Assembly (NCBI GenBank): GCA_964548225.1
Contig: CAZJQP010000054.1
Coordinates: forward strand, 1-34,495
DNA length: 34,495 bases
Direction: 5' to 3'
Origin: CALMEH01 sp964548225
GTDB taxonomy: Bacteria; Acidobacteriota; Blastocatellia; Pyrinomonadales; Pyrinomonadaceae
Shown here: one piece after another, positions 4,496-12,862 of the stretch
Numbering within the stretch: the stretch's first letter is position 1
Layout: every line of letters starts with the position of its first letter
The notes under the pieces: model-generated
What the model was told of the DNA's origin: nothing
Seen by the model: the letters and a program-made list of their open reading frames with translations, nothing else
Database searches by the model: none
Position numbers and translations under genes: made by a program

Positions 4496-5004
4496 AATTT
4501 TCAGTTTCCATTTTGTTAGTTTCAACATCAATATCTTCGGACAATTCTTGTATCGGATCGTCTTTTGAAGACATTTTTGAAAGAATCCGTTTGAGCAAAA
4601 CTTGATTTATCAGAACAAAAGCTGCAAAAACTATCACACCTAAAACACCAATAATAGGACTGAAAGTAAATGCGCTGTCCTCTAATCTTTTGGCAACTTT
4701 AAAGTCTGCAAAAGCGCGGTCGAGCCAAAAAGTTTGAAGAATAATAAAAACAGAAAAGTAAAGCAACGTTGTCCAAAAAAACCAAGATTTTTCTGTTTTC
4801 CAAAGAATCACATTTGCCAATGCCAACAAAAGGACTGAAGTAATCAGCAAGTAAATTCTTCCGTATCGAAACCAAAACTGAAACTCTTGACTGACTATTT
4901 CCGGATTTGAAACACTCGTCAACCAATCCGATGCCATATAAATCAAAAAAACACATTCCGAAAATGAAAACTGCCAGTGCAAGAAGATAAAGTTTGTTAA
5001 ACAT
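4494..5004 (-). CDS. membrane protein with probable frameshift
   Basis: The main reading frame gives hydrophobic segments (GRIYLLITSVLLLALANVIL; WTTLLYFSVFIILQTFW; PIIGVLGVIVFAAFVLI) and an acidic C-terminus, so about four membrane helices with a cytoplasmic tail are likely. Its N-terminal part reads poorly, while another frame begins at ATG 5004 with a typical helix (MFNKLYLLALAVFIFGMCFF). The two frames meet at a run of seven T near 4945-4952, so a one-base change there would join them into one protein. Natural mutation, slippage or assembly error cannot be separated here. No family recognised. Confidence 0.6.
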
Positions 5005-5105
5005 AGACGCATTTGTAGCACAAATTTGATTTTTCTTCAACCACCGGCAAATGACACGAAATTATAAAAACGGAAAACTAATATGCGGTCTTCAGTTATT
5101 TTTAG

Positions 5106-5162
5106 GATGGCGGCAACAGTCAGAATTTTTCTAAAATTTGAAACTCACTGTTTGCCGCCATC
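5106..5162 (-). terminator. hairpin after the HtrA gene
   Basis: GATGGCGGCAA and TTGCCGCCATC, extended by CAGT/ACTG around a one-base bulge, form a strong stem beginning 12 bp after the htrA stop codon and followed on the minus strand by CTAAAAATAA. A likely terminator, though the T-tract is weak. Confidence 0.55.
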
Positions 5163-5174
5163 TGATTCGGGTTA

Positions 5175-6701
5175 CTATTTTGGCGTAACGGTAAAATACC
5201 GTGTTTGACCTTGACGGTTGATGAGCAAAAGAATTGGTTTCGAGCCTGATTTTTCAATTGCGGCAGTTGCTTCTTCATTAGATTTCACGGATTGTCCGTT
5301 AATTTGCAAAACAACATCGCCTCGCAAAATTCCTTGTTCAGCCGCCGCCCCGTTTTCATCAACATCTTCAACGACCAAACCTTGCGTGTCCGCAGGTATT
5401 CGGAGTTGACGGGAAATTTCGGGCGTGAGCTTTGACAGCGTTAGACCGAGTTTGCCGTTTTCATTTTGTTTATTTTCGTCTTTATTTTCGCCGTTCGATT
5501 TATCTTTTTCGTCTTTATTTTCTTTCTTGATATTTTCAACGCTGAACTCATCAAGTGTTACGTTTAATTCTTCAGTTTTTCCGCTTCGCCAAACAGTTAC
5601 TTTAATTGCTGTTCCGGGTGCAGTTCCGGCAACTTTATTGCGTAAAATATTACTGTCATCAGTCGCTTCGCCGTTGATTGCGGTGATAATATCGCCTTGC
5701 TTAATGCCGCCTTTTTCCGCCGCGCCGCCGGTTCTTACGCTATTAACAAGAACTCCTTTGGCTTCTTTCAAATCGAGACTTTTAGCGACTTCTTCCGTAA
5801 CGTCCTGAATGCCGACACCGAGCATTCCGCGGCGGACTTTGCCGTCTTTGATCAGTTGTTCCATTACGGATTTTGCCATATTCGACGGAATCGAGAAACC
5901 GATACCGATGTTTCCGCCGCCACCGGAATCGGAAATAATTTGCGAATTGATGCCGATGAGTTCGCCTTGAACATTAACCAATGCACCACCGGAATTTCCG
6001 CGATTTATCGGCGCGTCAGTTTGCAGAAAATCTTGGAAAGAAGTTCCGTCGCTTAAACCGGTTTGTCTGCCTTTTGCTGAAATAATTCCGGCTGTAACGG
6101 TTTGTCCGATACCAAGCGGATTGCCGATTGCAAGCACAATGTCGCCAACACGAACTTGGTTTGAATCACCCAAATTCAAAAACGGAAAGTTAGGTTCAGC
6201 CGTTTCGATTTTCAAAACTGCTAAATCTGAAGGTTCGTCCGAGCCAATGATTTTTGCCGGATAAGTTTTATTATTTTCCATCTGAACCGTGAGTTTTTCT
6301 GCGCCTTCGACAACGTGATAATTTGTCAAAACGGTTCCATCGGCATTAACAATTACGCCCGAACCGACACCGCGTTCGACGCGCGGACGTTGCTGTTGTT
6401 GCGGCATATTCGGCAAAAAATCACGGAATAAATCGCCGAAGGGAAATTGACCTTGCGGATTTTGTTGGGCTTTGCGTTCGGCGGCAATACGAACAACTGC
6501 CGGAGAAGATTTTTGAACGATGTCGGCGTAAGATGTTCGCACGCCGTCAACGACTACCGGAGCTTGCGGTTGTGTGGCTTGTTGGTTTTGTGGCAAATTT
6601 ACATTTTCTCCGCCTAAAAGTCCTGCTTTGCATCCCGTAAATACAACGACTGATGCAAAAATCGTCAAAATTGAAATTTCTCGAACTGCTTTTATTAACA
6701 T
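5175..6701 (-). CDS. HtrA/Deg-family periplasmic serine protease, lipoprotein form
   Basis: HtrA proteases degrade or refold misfolded envelope proteins. The N-terminus has a lipobox (VFTGC, Cys24), predicting a membrane-anchored mature protein. The trypsin-like domain carries His129 (TNYHVVEG), Asp159 (SDEPSDLAVLKI) and Ser237 (NRGNSGGALV). Two PDZ domains follow, around residues 285-375 and 405-508, separated by a charged low-complexity linker rich in Lys, Glu and Asn near 385-415. At 508 residues it is close to DegP/DegQ length plus linker. A GGAG lies 11 nt before the ATG. It is divergent from the histidine kinase gene, with an inverted repeat between them that may regulate either. Confidence 0.93.
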   Translation of the reverse strand: MLIKAVREISILTIFASVVVFTGCKAGLLGGENVNLPQNQQATQPQAPVVVDGVRTSYADIVQKSSPAVVRIAAERKAQQNPQGQFPFGDLFRDFLPNMPQQQQRPRVERGVGSGVIVNADGTVLTNYHVVEGAEKLTVQMENNKTYPAKIIGSDEPSDLAVLKIETAEPNFPFLNLGDSNQVRVGDIVLAIGNPLGIGQTVTAGIISAKGRQTGLSDGTSFQDFLQTDAPINRGNSGGALVNVQGELIGINSQIISDSGGGGNIGIGFSIPSNMAKSVMEQLIKDGKVRRGMLGVGIQDVTEEVAKSLDLKEAKGVLVNSVRTGGAAEKGGIKQGDIITAINGEATDDSNILRNKVAGTAPGTAIKVTVWRSGKTEELNVTLDEFSVENIKKENKDEKDKSNGENKDENKQNENGKLGLTLSKLTPEISRQLRIPADTQGLVVEDVDENGAAAEQGILRGDVVLQINGQSVKSNEEATAAIEKSGSKPILLLINRQGQTRYFTVTPK

Positions 6702-6732
6702 TTAATTTATTTCTCCAAAAATTAAAAAAACT

Positions 6733-6757
6733 CTATTTGAAATATTACTCCAAATAG
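6733..6757. promoter_or_regulatory. inverted repeat in divergent promoter region
   Basis: CTATTTG and CAAATAG are perfect 7-bp arms with an 11-bp spacer, in the 169-bp gap between htrA and the sensor kinase gene. Size and symmetry fit a dimeric regulator site. No other feature is evident in this gap. Confidence 0.4.
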
Positions 6758-6870
6758 TTGCGGTTGTGTAAAAGGCAACGACACTTTTACGAAAAAAATA
6801 TTGGGAAGTTCAAAAAAAATCAGCATAATAAAAGGTTTTGCGCTTACATTTTTTGATAAAATAAGCCGGC

Positions 6871-7986
6871 GTGAACAAAAATTTAATAAAAAATTATTTG
6901 CCTTATATGCTTGCAGGGTTTGGTATTGCCGGAATGACCGCAGTTAAATATCTTTTTCGCAACCAGATAAACCCGACAACAGTTGCTCTTGTCTTTTTGT
7001 TGTTCATATTGTTTTTGGCAACAGCTTTTGGAAGCAAGCCGGCTCTTTTCGCATCATTTTTGGCAATGATTTGCTTTAATTTTTTCTTTTTGCCGCCGTT
7101 CGGTTCTTTAACAATTGCCGATCCGCAAAATTGGGTTGCCTTAATTGCCTTTTTGATTGTTGCCGTAACCGCTGGACAACTTTCAGCAAAAGCCAAGCGG
7201 CGTGCAGAAGAAGCCGAAAAACTATATCAGGATTTGCAAGAAGCATTTGAGCAAGCCAGCGAAGCCGAAGCCTTGCGCCGAAGTGAAAAGCTGAAATCTT
7301 CGCTTCTTGATGCTGTTACTCACGATTTGCGAACACCTCTAACTTCAATCAAAGCATCAGTTACAACTTTAATTGACGACAATAAAGAAAATATTTTAGA
7401 CGACGAAGGACGCGAGGAATTTCTTGAAATAATAAATGAAGAAACCGACCGTTTGAACGAATTTATTGAAGGAATGGTTGGTATTGCAAAGATTGAAGCC
7501 AATGCTTTGCACTTGCGAAAAAATTGGAGTGCAATTGAAGAAATCATTAATAACGCTCTCGAACGGGCGAAAAATCAACTTCAATCGCATCAAATCTTGC
7601 TCGAAATCGAACCCGATTTGCCGGATATTTTTGTTGACGCGCATTCGATTTCAGAAGTCGTTTTTACATTGCTTGATAACGCGGCAAAATATTCCGATAA
7701 AAATTCAAAAATTCTAATTTCGGCGCATTGTGCGGAGAATGAAATGATAAAAATCGCCGTTGAGGATGAAGGAAAAGGAATTTTGCCGGAAAAACGTGAG
7801 CAGGTTTTCAGCAAATTTTTTCGTGTGTCGGAAGATGCAATTCATTCAACGGAAAGCGGTTTGGGGCTAGGTTTGGCAATTGCTCGCGGGATTGTCGAAT
7901 CGCAAGACGGGCAAATTTGGATTGAAGACGGACGTGAAAATTATAAGACGAAATTTGTGGTTGCTGTGCCGATTGGGGACAAGTAA
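6871..7986 (+). CDS. KdpD-like sensor histidine kinase lacking the N-terminal KdpD/Usp domains
   Basis: The protein autophosphorylates on histidine and passes phosphate to the regulator encoded next. Residues 10-105 form four membrane segments of the DUF4118 type found in the middle of KdpD (FFFLPPFGSLTIADPQNWVA is typical). A short coiled linker leads to the HisKA box with His151 (THDLRTPLTS) and the HATPase domain with an N-box (LLDNAAKYSD), DEGKGI and GLGLGLAIARG. At 371 residues it is less than half of E. coli KdpD, because the cytoplasmic N-terminal sensor and nucleotide-binding part is absent. The start is GTG at 6871 without a clear Shine-Dalgarno. Adjacency to a KdpE-like gene and kup indicates potassium or osmotic sensing. 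Confidence 0.9.
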   Translation: MNKNLIKNYLPYMLAGFGIAGMTAVKYLFRNQINPTTVALVFLLFILFLATAFGSKPALFASFLAMICFNFFFLPPFGSLTIADPQNWVALIAFLIVAVTAGQLSAKAKRRAEEAEKLYQDLQEAFEQASEAEALRRSEKLKSSLLDAVTHDLRTPLTSIKASVTTLIDDNKENILDDEGREEFLEIINEETDRLNEFIEGMVGIAKIEANALHLRKNWSAIEEIINNALERAKNQLQSHQILLEIEPDLPDIFVDAHSISEVVFTLLDNAAKYSDKNSKILISAHCAENEMIKIAVEDEGKGILPEKREQVFSKFFRVSEDAIHSTESGLGLGLAIARGIVESQDGQIWIEDGRENYKTKFVVAVPIGDK

Positions 7987-8068
7987 AAAATAAATTTGAC
8001 CGCAAAATACGGCTTTAATTAATATTATCAAAAACTTTTCTCAGCGTTTTTTGCAGGTGAAGAAAATT

Positions 8069-8758
8069 ATGGAAGCAAAAAAAATCTTGATTGTTGACGA
8101 CGAATATCAAATCACACGGGTTTTGAAGCGTAGTTTTTTGGCACATCGTTACGACGTGCGAACGGCTTCCGACGGCGAAGCCGCGCTTGATTTGTTTCAC
8201 GATTTTCATCCTGATTTAATCATCACCGATTTGCAGATGCCTGAAATGAATGGCATCGAACTTTGCCGTGAAATTCGCAAAGTTTCGCAAATTCCAATAA
8301 TCGTTTTGTCCGTCAAAGGCGAGGAAAAAACAAAAGTTGAAGCCTTGGACGCAGGCGCGGACGATTACGTTACGAAACCTTTCGGGATGGACGAACTTCT
8401 GGCGCGTGTGCGGGCGACTCTGCGCCGTGCGCCGACTGATAAAAGGGAAGATTCGCTTTTGGAAATCGGCGACTTTTCAATTGATTTGGCAACTTACAAA
8501 GTCAAAGTGCGCGGCGAAGAAATTCATCTCACGCCAAAAGAATTTGAACTTTTAACATATCTTGCCCGAAATGACGGAAAGGTGCTTACACATCGAAATC
8601 TGCTGGCGGCAGTTTGGGGCGGAAATTTTACCGAACAAACCGAATATTTGCGAGTTTTCGTCGGAAATCTCCGCAAAAAAATTGAACCGAATCCGGCAAA
8701 ACCGCAATATATTTTGACCGAACCTTGGGTTGGTTATCGCTTTAAAGTGGAAAAGTGA
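8069..8758 (+). CDS. KdpE-like OmpR-family response regulator
   Basis: The receiver domain (residues 4-117) has the acidic pair Asp10/Asp11, phosphoacceptor Asp54 (IITDLQMPEMNG), Ser81 and Lys103 (VTKPF). The C-terminal winged helix (about 135-229) contains LTPKEFELLTYLARNDGKVL and ends with GYRFK, typical of the OmpR/PhoB DNA-binding domain. I prefer ATG 8069 over TTG 8051 because AGGTGA lies 8 nt upstream of it and the receiver begins directly after. It follows the kinase gene by about 80 bp and ends about 50 bp before an 11-bp direct-repeat operator, its most likely target. Confidence 0.92.
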   Translation: MEAKKILIVDDEYQITRVLKRSFLAHRYDVRTASDGEAALDLFHDFHPDLIITDLQMPEMNGIELCREIRKVSQIPIIVLSVKGEEKTKVEALDAGADDYVTKPFGMDELLARVRATLRRAPTDKREDSLLEIGDFSIDLATYKVKVRGEEIHLTPKEFELLTYLARNDGKVLTHRNLLAAVWGGNFTEQTEYLRVFVGNLRKKIEPNPAKPQYILTEPWVGYRFKVEK

Positions 8759-8811
8759 AAAAAATGAGTTTATTCGCATTAACAATTTTCTATTTTTTCA
8801 CTTTCTACAAT

Positions 8812-8867
8812 CTTTATGAACTCTTTATAAACTTTTTACCTATCCTTTATTAACTCTTTCGTAATCT
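8812..8867 (+). promoter_or_regulatory. 11-bp direct-repeat operator and promoter
   Basis: CTTTATGAACT (8812), CTTTATAAACT (8823) and CTTTATTAACT (8845) lie in one 11-bp phase, with a degenerate unit at 8834. A TAATCT -10-like box follows at 8862-8867 without a good -35, as in promoters activated by OmpR/PhoB-type regulators bound to 11-bp direct repeats. It would drive the small membrane protein gene and kup. Confidence 0.65.
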
Positions 8868-8908
8868 TGCTTTCAGAAGGAATTAGTTTTCCTTGAAAAG
8901 GAGCAAAA

Positions 8909-9214
8909 ATGGAAGAAATCGTCTTGCAAACACAGCATATTGTTGAAACTAAAATAACCGAAAACGAAATCTTGGAAAAAAGATTAAAGCGTTGGAATTA
9001 CGTTTTGTTTGTTGCTATGAGTAGCGGCATTATCTCAGGATTGTTGGGTTTGGTTTTAGGTGCAATTTCTTATATCTTTGCGTTCAAAAATGCGAAATCA
9101 ATAAATTTTGCCGGAAACTTTATGCTGATTGCGGCATTTCCGTTGATGATGCTCGGCGCACACGCGCTCGATAAAATCAGGGAAATTGAGAAAAAGAAAA
9201 AGCTCGGCAAATAA
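8909..9214 (+). CDS. small two-helix membrane protein in K+ module
   Basis: A 101-residue protein with a charged N-terminus, two hydrophobic segments (about 31-57, rich in glycine, and 69-86) and a lysine-rich C-terminal tail, so both ends probably face the cytoplasm. AAGGAG 5 nt before the ATG is a strong ribosome-binding site. It lies directly after the direct-repeat operator and about 70 bp before kup, so co-expression with the transporter is likely. No family recognised; it might be an accessory or regulatory subunit, but nothing in the sequence proves it. Confidence 0.7.
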   Translation: MEEIVLQTQHIVETKITENEILEKRLKRWNYVLFVAMSSGIISGLLGLVLGAISYIFAFKNAKSINFAGNFMLIAAFPLMMLGAHALDKIREIEKKKKLGK

Positions 9215-9285
9215 TATTTTCACAATTTACAAAGTGAATTTTTCAAATTTATCGAAAATTTCACAAGCATTTTTATTTTAAATTT

Positions 9286-11226
9286 ATGACACAGACAGCT
9301 TCAACCGATATTCATTCAACTTACGCAGACGTGGACGCGCACATTGCCCGCGAAGAACCGAAAGGGAATTATCTTTTATTTTTATCGCTCGGTGCGCTCG
9401 GCGTAGTTTATGGCGACATCGGAACTTCGCCGCTTTATGCTCTGCGCGAATGTTTTCATGGTCCGCACGCAATTCAACCGACAGCGGCGAATGTTCTCGG
9501 CGTTCTTTCGTTGATTTTTTGGTCGTTGGTTATCGTTATTTCGATAAAATATTTGGTTTTTGTGCTTCGTGCTGATAATCAAGGTGAAGGCGGAATTCTT
9601 TCGCTTGCCGCGCTTGCCACACCGATAAAGCCTTCGGGCAGAACCGAAAAAATCTTTCTTATCGCACTCGGAACTTTCGGTGCGGCGTTACTTTACGGTG
9701 ATGGAATTATTACGCCGGCGATTTCAGTTCTCGGTGCAATGGAAGGTTTGAGTGTGGCAACTCCGCAATTAACACGTTTTGTCGTGCCTCTTACAATTGG
9801 TATTTTGGTCGGGTTGTTTCTCATTCAAAAACGCGGCACTGCCGGAATCGGAAAAATTTTCGGTCCCTTAACGCTTTTGTGGTTTTTGGTTTTGGCAATT
9901 CTCGGTATAGCTCAAATCTTTCATTATCCGCAAGTTTTTTCGGCTGTTAATCCCATAAACGCCGTCGAATTTTTTGCCCGCAACGGTTGGCACGGATTTA
10001 TTATTTTAGGTTCGGTTTTTCTCGTTGTAACCGGCGGCGAAGCACTTTACGCCGATATGGGGCATTTCGGGAAAAAGCCGATTCGGATTGCGTGGTTTGC
10101 GGTCGTGCTTCCGTCTTTGTTGTTAAATTATTTCGGGCAAGGCGCATTATTGCTGGAAAATCCGGCAATGGCGGAAAATCCGTTTTACAATCTTGCGCCG
10201 TCATGGGCATTATATCCGATGATTATTTTAGCGACGTGTGCGGCGATTATCGCTTCGCAAGCGTTGATTTCGGGGGCGTTTTCGTTGACGATGCAGGCGG
10301 TTCAGCTCGGTTTGATTCCACGTCTAAAAATAACACATACATCTGACAAAGAATACGGACAAATTTATCTTCCGGCAGTAAATTGGGCATTGATGATCGG
10401 CTGTATCGTTATTGTTCTGGGTTTTCATACTTCAAGCAATCTCGCCGCCGCTTATGGAATTGCCGTAACTTCGACAATGGTAATTACGACGGCTTTGCTA
10501 TTTGTTGTCGCCCGTGAGCGTTGGGGTTGGAACTTTCAAAAAGCGGCTCTGATGTGCGGATTTTTCTTGGTAATTGATTTATCCTTTTTCGGCGCAAACG
10601 TCATTAAAATTCTCGACGGCGGATGGTTTCCTTTAACTTTGGCGACAATCATTTTTATGATGATGTTGACTTGGAAGAAAGGTAGAAGCATTTTGACGGT
10701 TCGAATTCAAAATACTACGGAGATTTTGGAAGATTTTCTGGAGAAAGTCGAAAAACAAAAATTGACGCGAGTTTCCGGCACGGCTGTTTTTATGAACGGA
10801 AACGCGACCCGAACGCCAACCGCGTTGATGCACAATCTGCAACATAATAAAGTTCTTCACGAACGGATTTTGTTCGTTACTGTAAAAAATCGCCCGATTC
10901 CATATGTTGAAGCGGAAGAAAGATATAAATATGAGAAATTAACCAATGGTTTTGCAAGGTTGAAAGTTTATTACGGTTATATGGAAGATCCCGATATTCC
11001 AATGATTTTAACAGAAATCGAACAACCGGGATTTGTTTTCAATCTGGAAGAAACCACATTTTTCCTTGGGCGCGAAACGATTATTGCTACCGAAAAATAT
11101 TCGGGAATGGCGCGGTGGCGTGAAAAACTTTTCGGTTTGATGTCGAAAAATGCCCGAAGCGCAACCGCATTTTTCCGCATACCGCCTAATCGAGTTGTGG
11201 AATTAGGCGAACAAGTGGAAATATAA
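9286..11226 (+). CDS. kup: KUP-family potassium uptake transporter
   Basis: Kup imports K+ together with protons across the inner membrane. The protein begins its membrane domain with LGALGVVYGDIGTSPLYALR, the family signature, and carries DNQGEGGILSLAALA and LLYGDGIITPAISVLGA; about 12 membrane segments lie between residues 25 and 460. The C-terminal part is hydrophilic and cytoplasmic (FVTVKNRPIPYVE and the ending IPPNRVVELGEQVEI are typical). Length 646 fits the family. It is downstream of the KdpD/KdpE-like pair, which elsewhere controls the KdpFABC pump rather than Kup; no kdpFABC is in this window. Confidence 0.96.
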   Translation: MTQTASTDIHSTYADVDAHIAREEPKGNYLLFLSLGALGVVYGDIGTSPLYALRECFHGPHAIQPTAANVLGVLSLIFWSLVIVISIKYLVFVLRADNQGEGGILSLAALATPIKPSGRTEKIFLIALGTFGAALLYGDGIITPAISVLGAMEGLSVATPQLTRFVVPLTIGILVGLFLIQKRGTAGIGKIFGPLTLLWFLVLAILGIAQIFHYPQVFSAVNPINAVEFFARNGWHGFIILGSVFLVVTGGEALYADMGHFGKKPIRIAWFAVVLPSLLLNYFGQGALLLENPAMAENPFYNLAPSWALYPMIILATCAAIIASQALISGAFSLTMQAVQLGLIPRLKITHTSDKEYGQIYLPAVNWALMIGCIVIVLGFHTSSNLAAAYGIAVTSTMVITTALLFVVARERWGWNFQKAALMCGFFLVIDLSFFGANVIKILDGGWFPLTLATIIFMMMLTWKKGRSILTVRIQNTTEILEDFLEKVEKQKLTRVSGTAVFMNGNATRTPTALMHNLQHNKVLHERILFVTVKNRPIPYVEAEERYKYEKLTNGFARLKVYYGYMEDPDIPMILTEIEQPGFVFNLEETTFFLGRETIIATEKYSGMARWREKLFGLMSKNARSATAFFRIPPNRVVELGEQVEI

Positions 11227-11260
11227 AAAAAATAAATCATTGCATTAAAATCATTCATTA

Positions 11261-11293
11261 AAAAAGCCGATGTTTTTCAAAACATCGGCTTTT
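11261..11293. terminator. bidirectional terminator after kup
   Basis: AGCCGATGTTTT/AAAACATCGGCT, 12 bp, flanked by A and T runs. It separates convergent kup and the small exported-protein gene. Confidence 0.85.
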
Positions 11294-11320
11294 AACTTTT
11301 GCAAAACTAAATTATTCTGA

Positions 11321-11620
11321 TTAGAAAACTTTCTTGACGACTTTTTTTGATTTGTTAAAAGTCCATTTGCCGCCTTTATAAGTTTGTTTTCCAACATAAA
11401 CCGTTCCTTTTGATGTTTTCCGATAAACATATCGAACACCGTTTGCCGATTTGCGATAAACATATTTTCCGCCGCGATAGGTTTTTGAAGCCAAACTTCG
11501 ATTTTTCTTTTTAACTGTAACATTTCCGCTTCGTTGAGCCATCACGCTCAATGAATCTGCAATAAAGGCGACACTTAAAATCATTGCTAACGCAAAAAAT
11601 AAACCTAAAAACTTTTTCAT
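11321..11620 (-). CDS. small exported lysine/tyrosine-rich repeat protein
   Basis: Residues 1-28 form a clear signal peptide ending VMAQ. The mature part of about 70 residues is very basic and made of alternating short beta-type units: KTYRGGKYVYRK, NGVRYVYRKTSKGTVYVGK and QTYKGGKWTFNK. The Gly-Lys and Tyr-Val pattern suggests a small surface or periplasmic beta structure that could bind acidic polymers. AAGGAGTT precedes the ATG by 5 nt. It is a single-gene unit ended by the terminator shared with kup. I do not recognise a family. Confidence 0.75.
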   Translation of the reverse strand: MKKFLGLFFALAMILSVAFIADSLSVMAQRSGNVTVKKKNRSLASKTYRGGKYVYRKSANGVRYVYRKTSKGTVYVGKQTYKGGKWTFNKSKKVVKKVF

Positions 11621-11716
11621 AAAAACTCCTTTTGTATATTGAAAATATTTGTGTAATCATCTGATACACTTTCTAAATCTTACAAACAAGAAAGTGCAAA
11701 GAGTGTGCCACAGAAA

Positions 11717-12121
11717 CTAATTGTCTGAGCGAACATTTTCGCGTAGAATTCGCACGACATCTTCGGTTGAAGTTCCGGGCAAAAATACTTCAAACACGCC
11801 TTTTTCTTTAAGTCCGGCAATATCTTCCTGCGGAATAATGCCGCCAACAAAAACAAGGCAATCGTCCATTCCGTTTTCACGCAAAAGATTAACGATTCGT
11901 GGGCAAAGCGTATTATGTGCGCCCGACAAAATTGAAATTCCGACCGCGTCAACATCTTCCTGCAACGCGGCGGAAGCAATCATTTCCGGCGTTTGCCGCA
12001 AACCCGTATAAATAACTTCCATTCCGGCATCGCGCAAAGCCCGTGCGACAACCTTTGCGCCTCTGTCGTGTCCGTCAAGTCCGGGTTTGGCAACTAAAAC
12101 TCTGATTTTTCTTTCACTCAT
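11717..12121 (-). CDS. B12-binding small subunit of acyl-CoA mutase
   Basis: This is a free-standing cobalamin-binding subunit of the methylmalonyl-CoA/isobutyryl-CoA mutase family, which docks on a TIM-barrel catalytic subunit. The DxHxxG motif supplying the lower axial histidine is GLDGHDRG (Asp16, His18, Gly21); the SxL motif is ISILSG near residue 82 and GG of FVGGIIP near 112. The length of 134 is that of stand-alone small subunits. The large subunit is encoded at 17452-19125, 5.3 kb away on the same strand. This gene follows the DUF3298-like gene by 15 bp and is probably cotranscribed with it. Confidence 0.92.
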   Translation of the reverse strand: MSERKIRVLVAKPGLDGHDRGAKVVARALRDAGMEVIYTGLRQTPEMIASAALQEDVDAVGISILSGAHNTLCPRIVNLLRENGMDDCLVFVGGIIPQEDIAGLKEKGVFEVFLPGTSTEDVVRILRENVRSDN

Positions 12122-12136
12122 AATTTTATAAGTATA

Positions 12137-12862
12137 TTAGCGAACAAACTGCCCAAGCAAGCCGTCGCGTTTGATGAACGGTTTTAGTTCAGCCCAAGAT
12201 AAAGAATAATTGCCGGTTGGCTGAAGTGCTTGAATAATACGAGGAAAGCCGTAGTTGTAGCTAAAAATTACGCCTGTATCAGTTACGGCAAAACCTTCGA
12301 GATTTTCAATTTTGAAATCTGCACTATCAAAATATTCAGAACCGTCAAAGTCTGCAGTCTCCGAATCTTTTTTATAATCTTCCTTCGCCTGTTTGATTTC
12401 TTCTTGCTGTTGTTTCTTGATTTCTGCTATAAGTCCGGCAAGATTTGTAAAAACATCGGCAGGTTTGGCTTGATTTCCGGTTTTTAAATTTACAACTACA
12501 TTTTTGCCGATTGATGTTGGATAGGCGGCAGTTCCTTCCAATGAAAGATAAATGCACAAAATACCTTTTTTATTGTAACCGACAAGATAATCTGCGGCTT
12601 CGAGCCATTGATATTCGCGTTTTTCTTCCTCAATATTCAAACCCAAAACTTTTGAATAACTGATAGAGTTTTCGATTTTTTTTGACAATGCCGGAGTTGC
12701 CGCTTTCACTTTGGGATAATTTACCGTAAAAGTTTTCTTGAAGTCTGCAATCGGTTTCGGGCGCGTATAAGTTACTTTTTTTGAAGTGATTTTTACGCTT
12801 TGGGCGAATGTAAAGGTTGAAAAAGCCAAAATAATCAACAGTAATAAAAGTGATTTTTTCAT
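12137..12862 (-). CDS. exported DUF3298/RsiV-like protein
   Basis: A signal peptide (residues 1-20, ending TFAQ) precedes a 220-residue periplasmic domain. The segment VFTNLAGLIAEIKKQQ and the ending GFPRIIQALQP...YSLSWAELKPFIKRDGLL resemble the DUF3298/DUF4163 proteins related to the RsiV C-terminal domain. There is no anti-sigma or membrane anchor region. Its ATG overlaps the stop of the upstream fatty acid hydroxylase gene by 4 bp, implying translational coupling, and the B12-binding mutase subunit follows. Function unknown. Confidence 0.75.
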   Translation of the reverse strand: MKKSLLLLLIILAFSTFTFAQSVKITSKKVTYTRPKPIADFKKTFTVNYPKVKAATPALSKKIENSISYSKVLGLNIEEEKREYQWLEAADYLVGYNKKGILCIYLSLEGTAAYPTSIGKNVVVNLKTGNQAKPADVFTNLAGLIAEIKKQQQEEIKQAKEDYKKDSETADFDGSEYFDSADFKIENLEGFAVTDTGVIFSYNYGFPRIIQALQPTGNYSLSWAELKPFIKRDGLLGQFVR

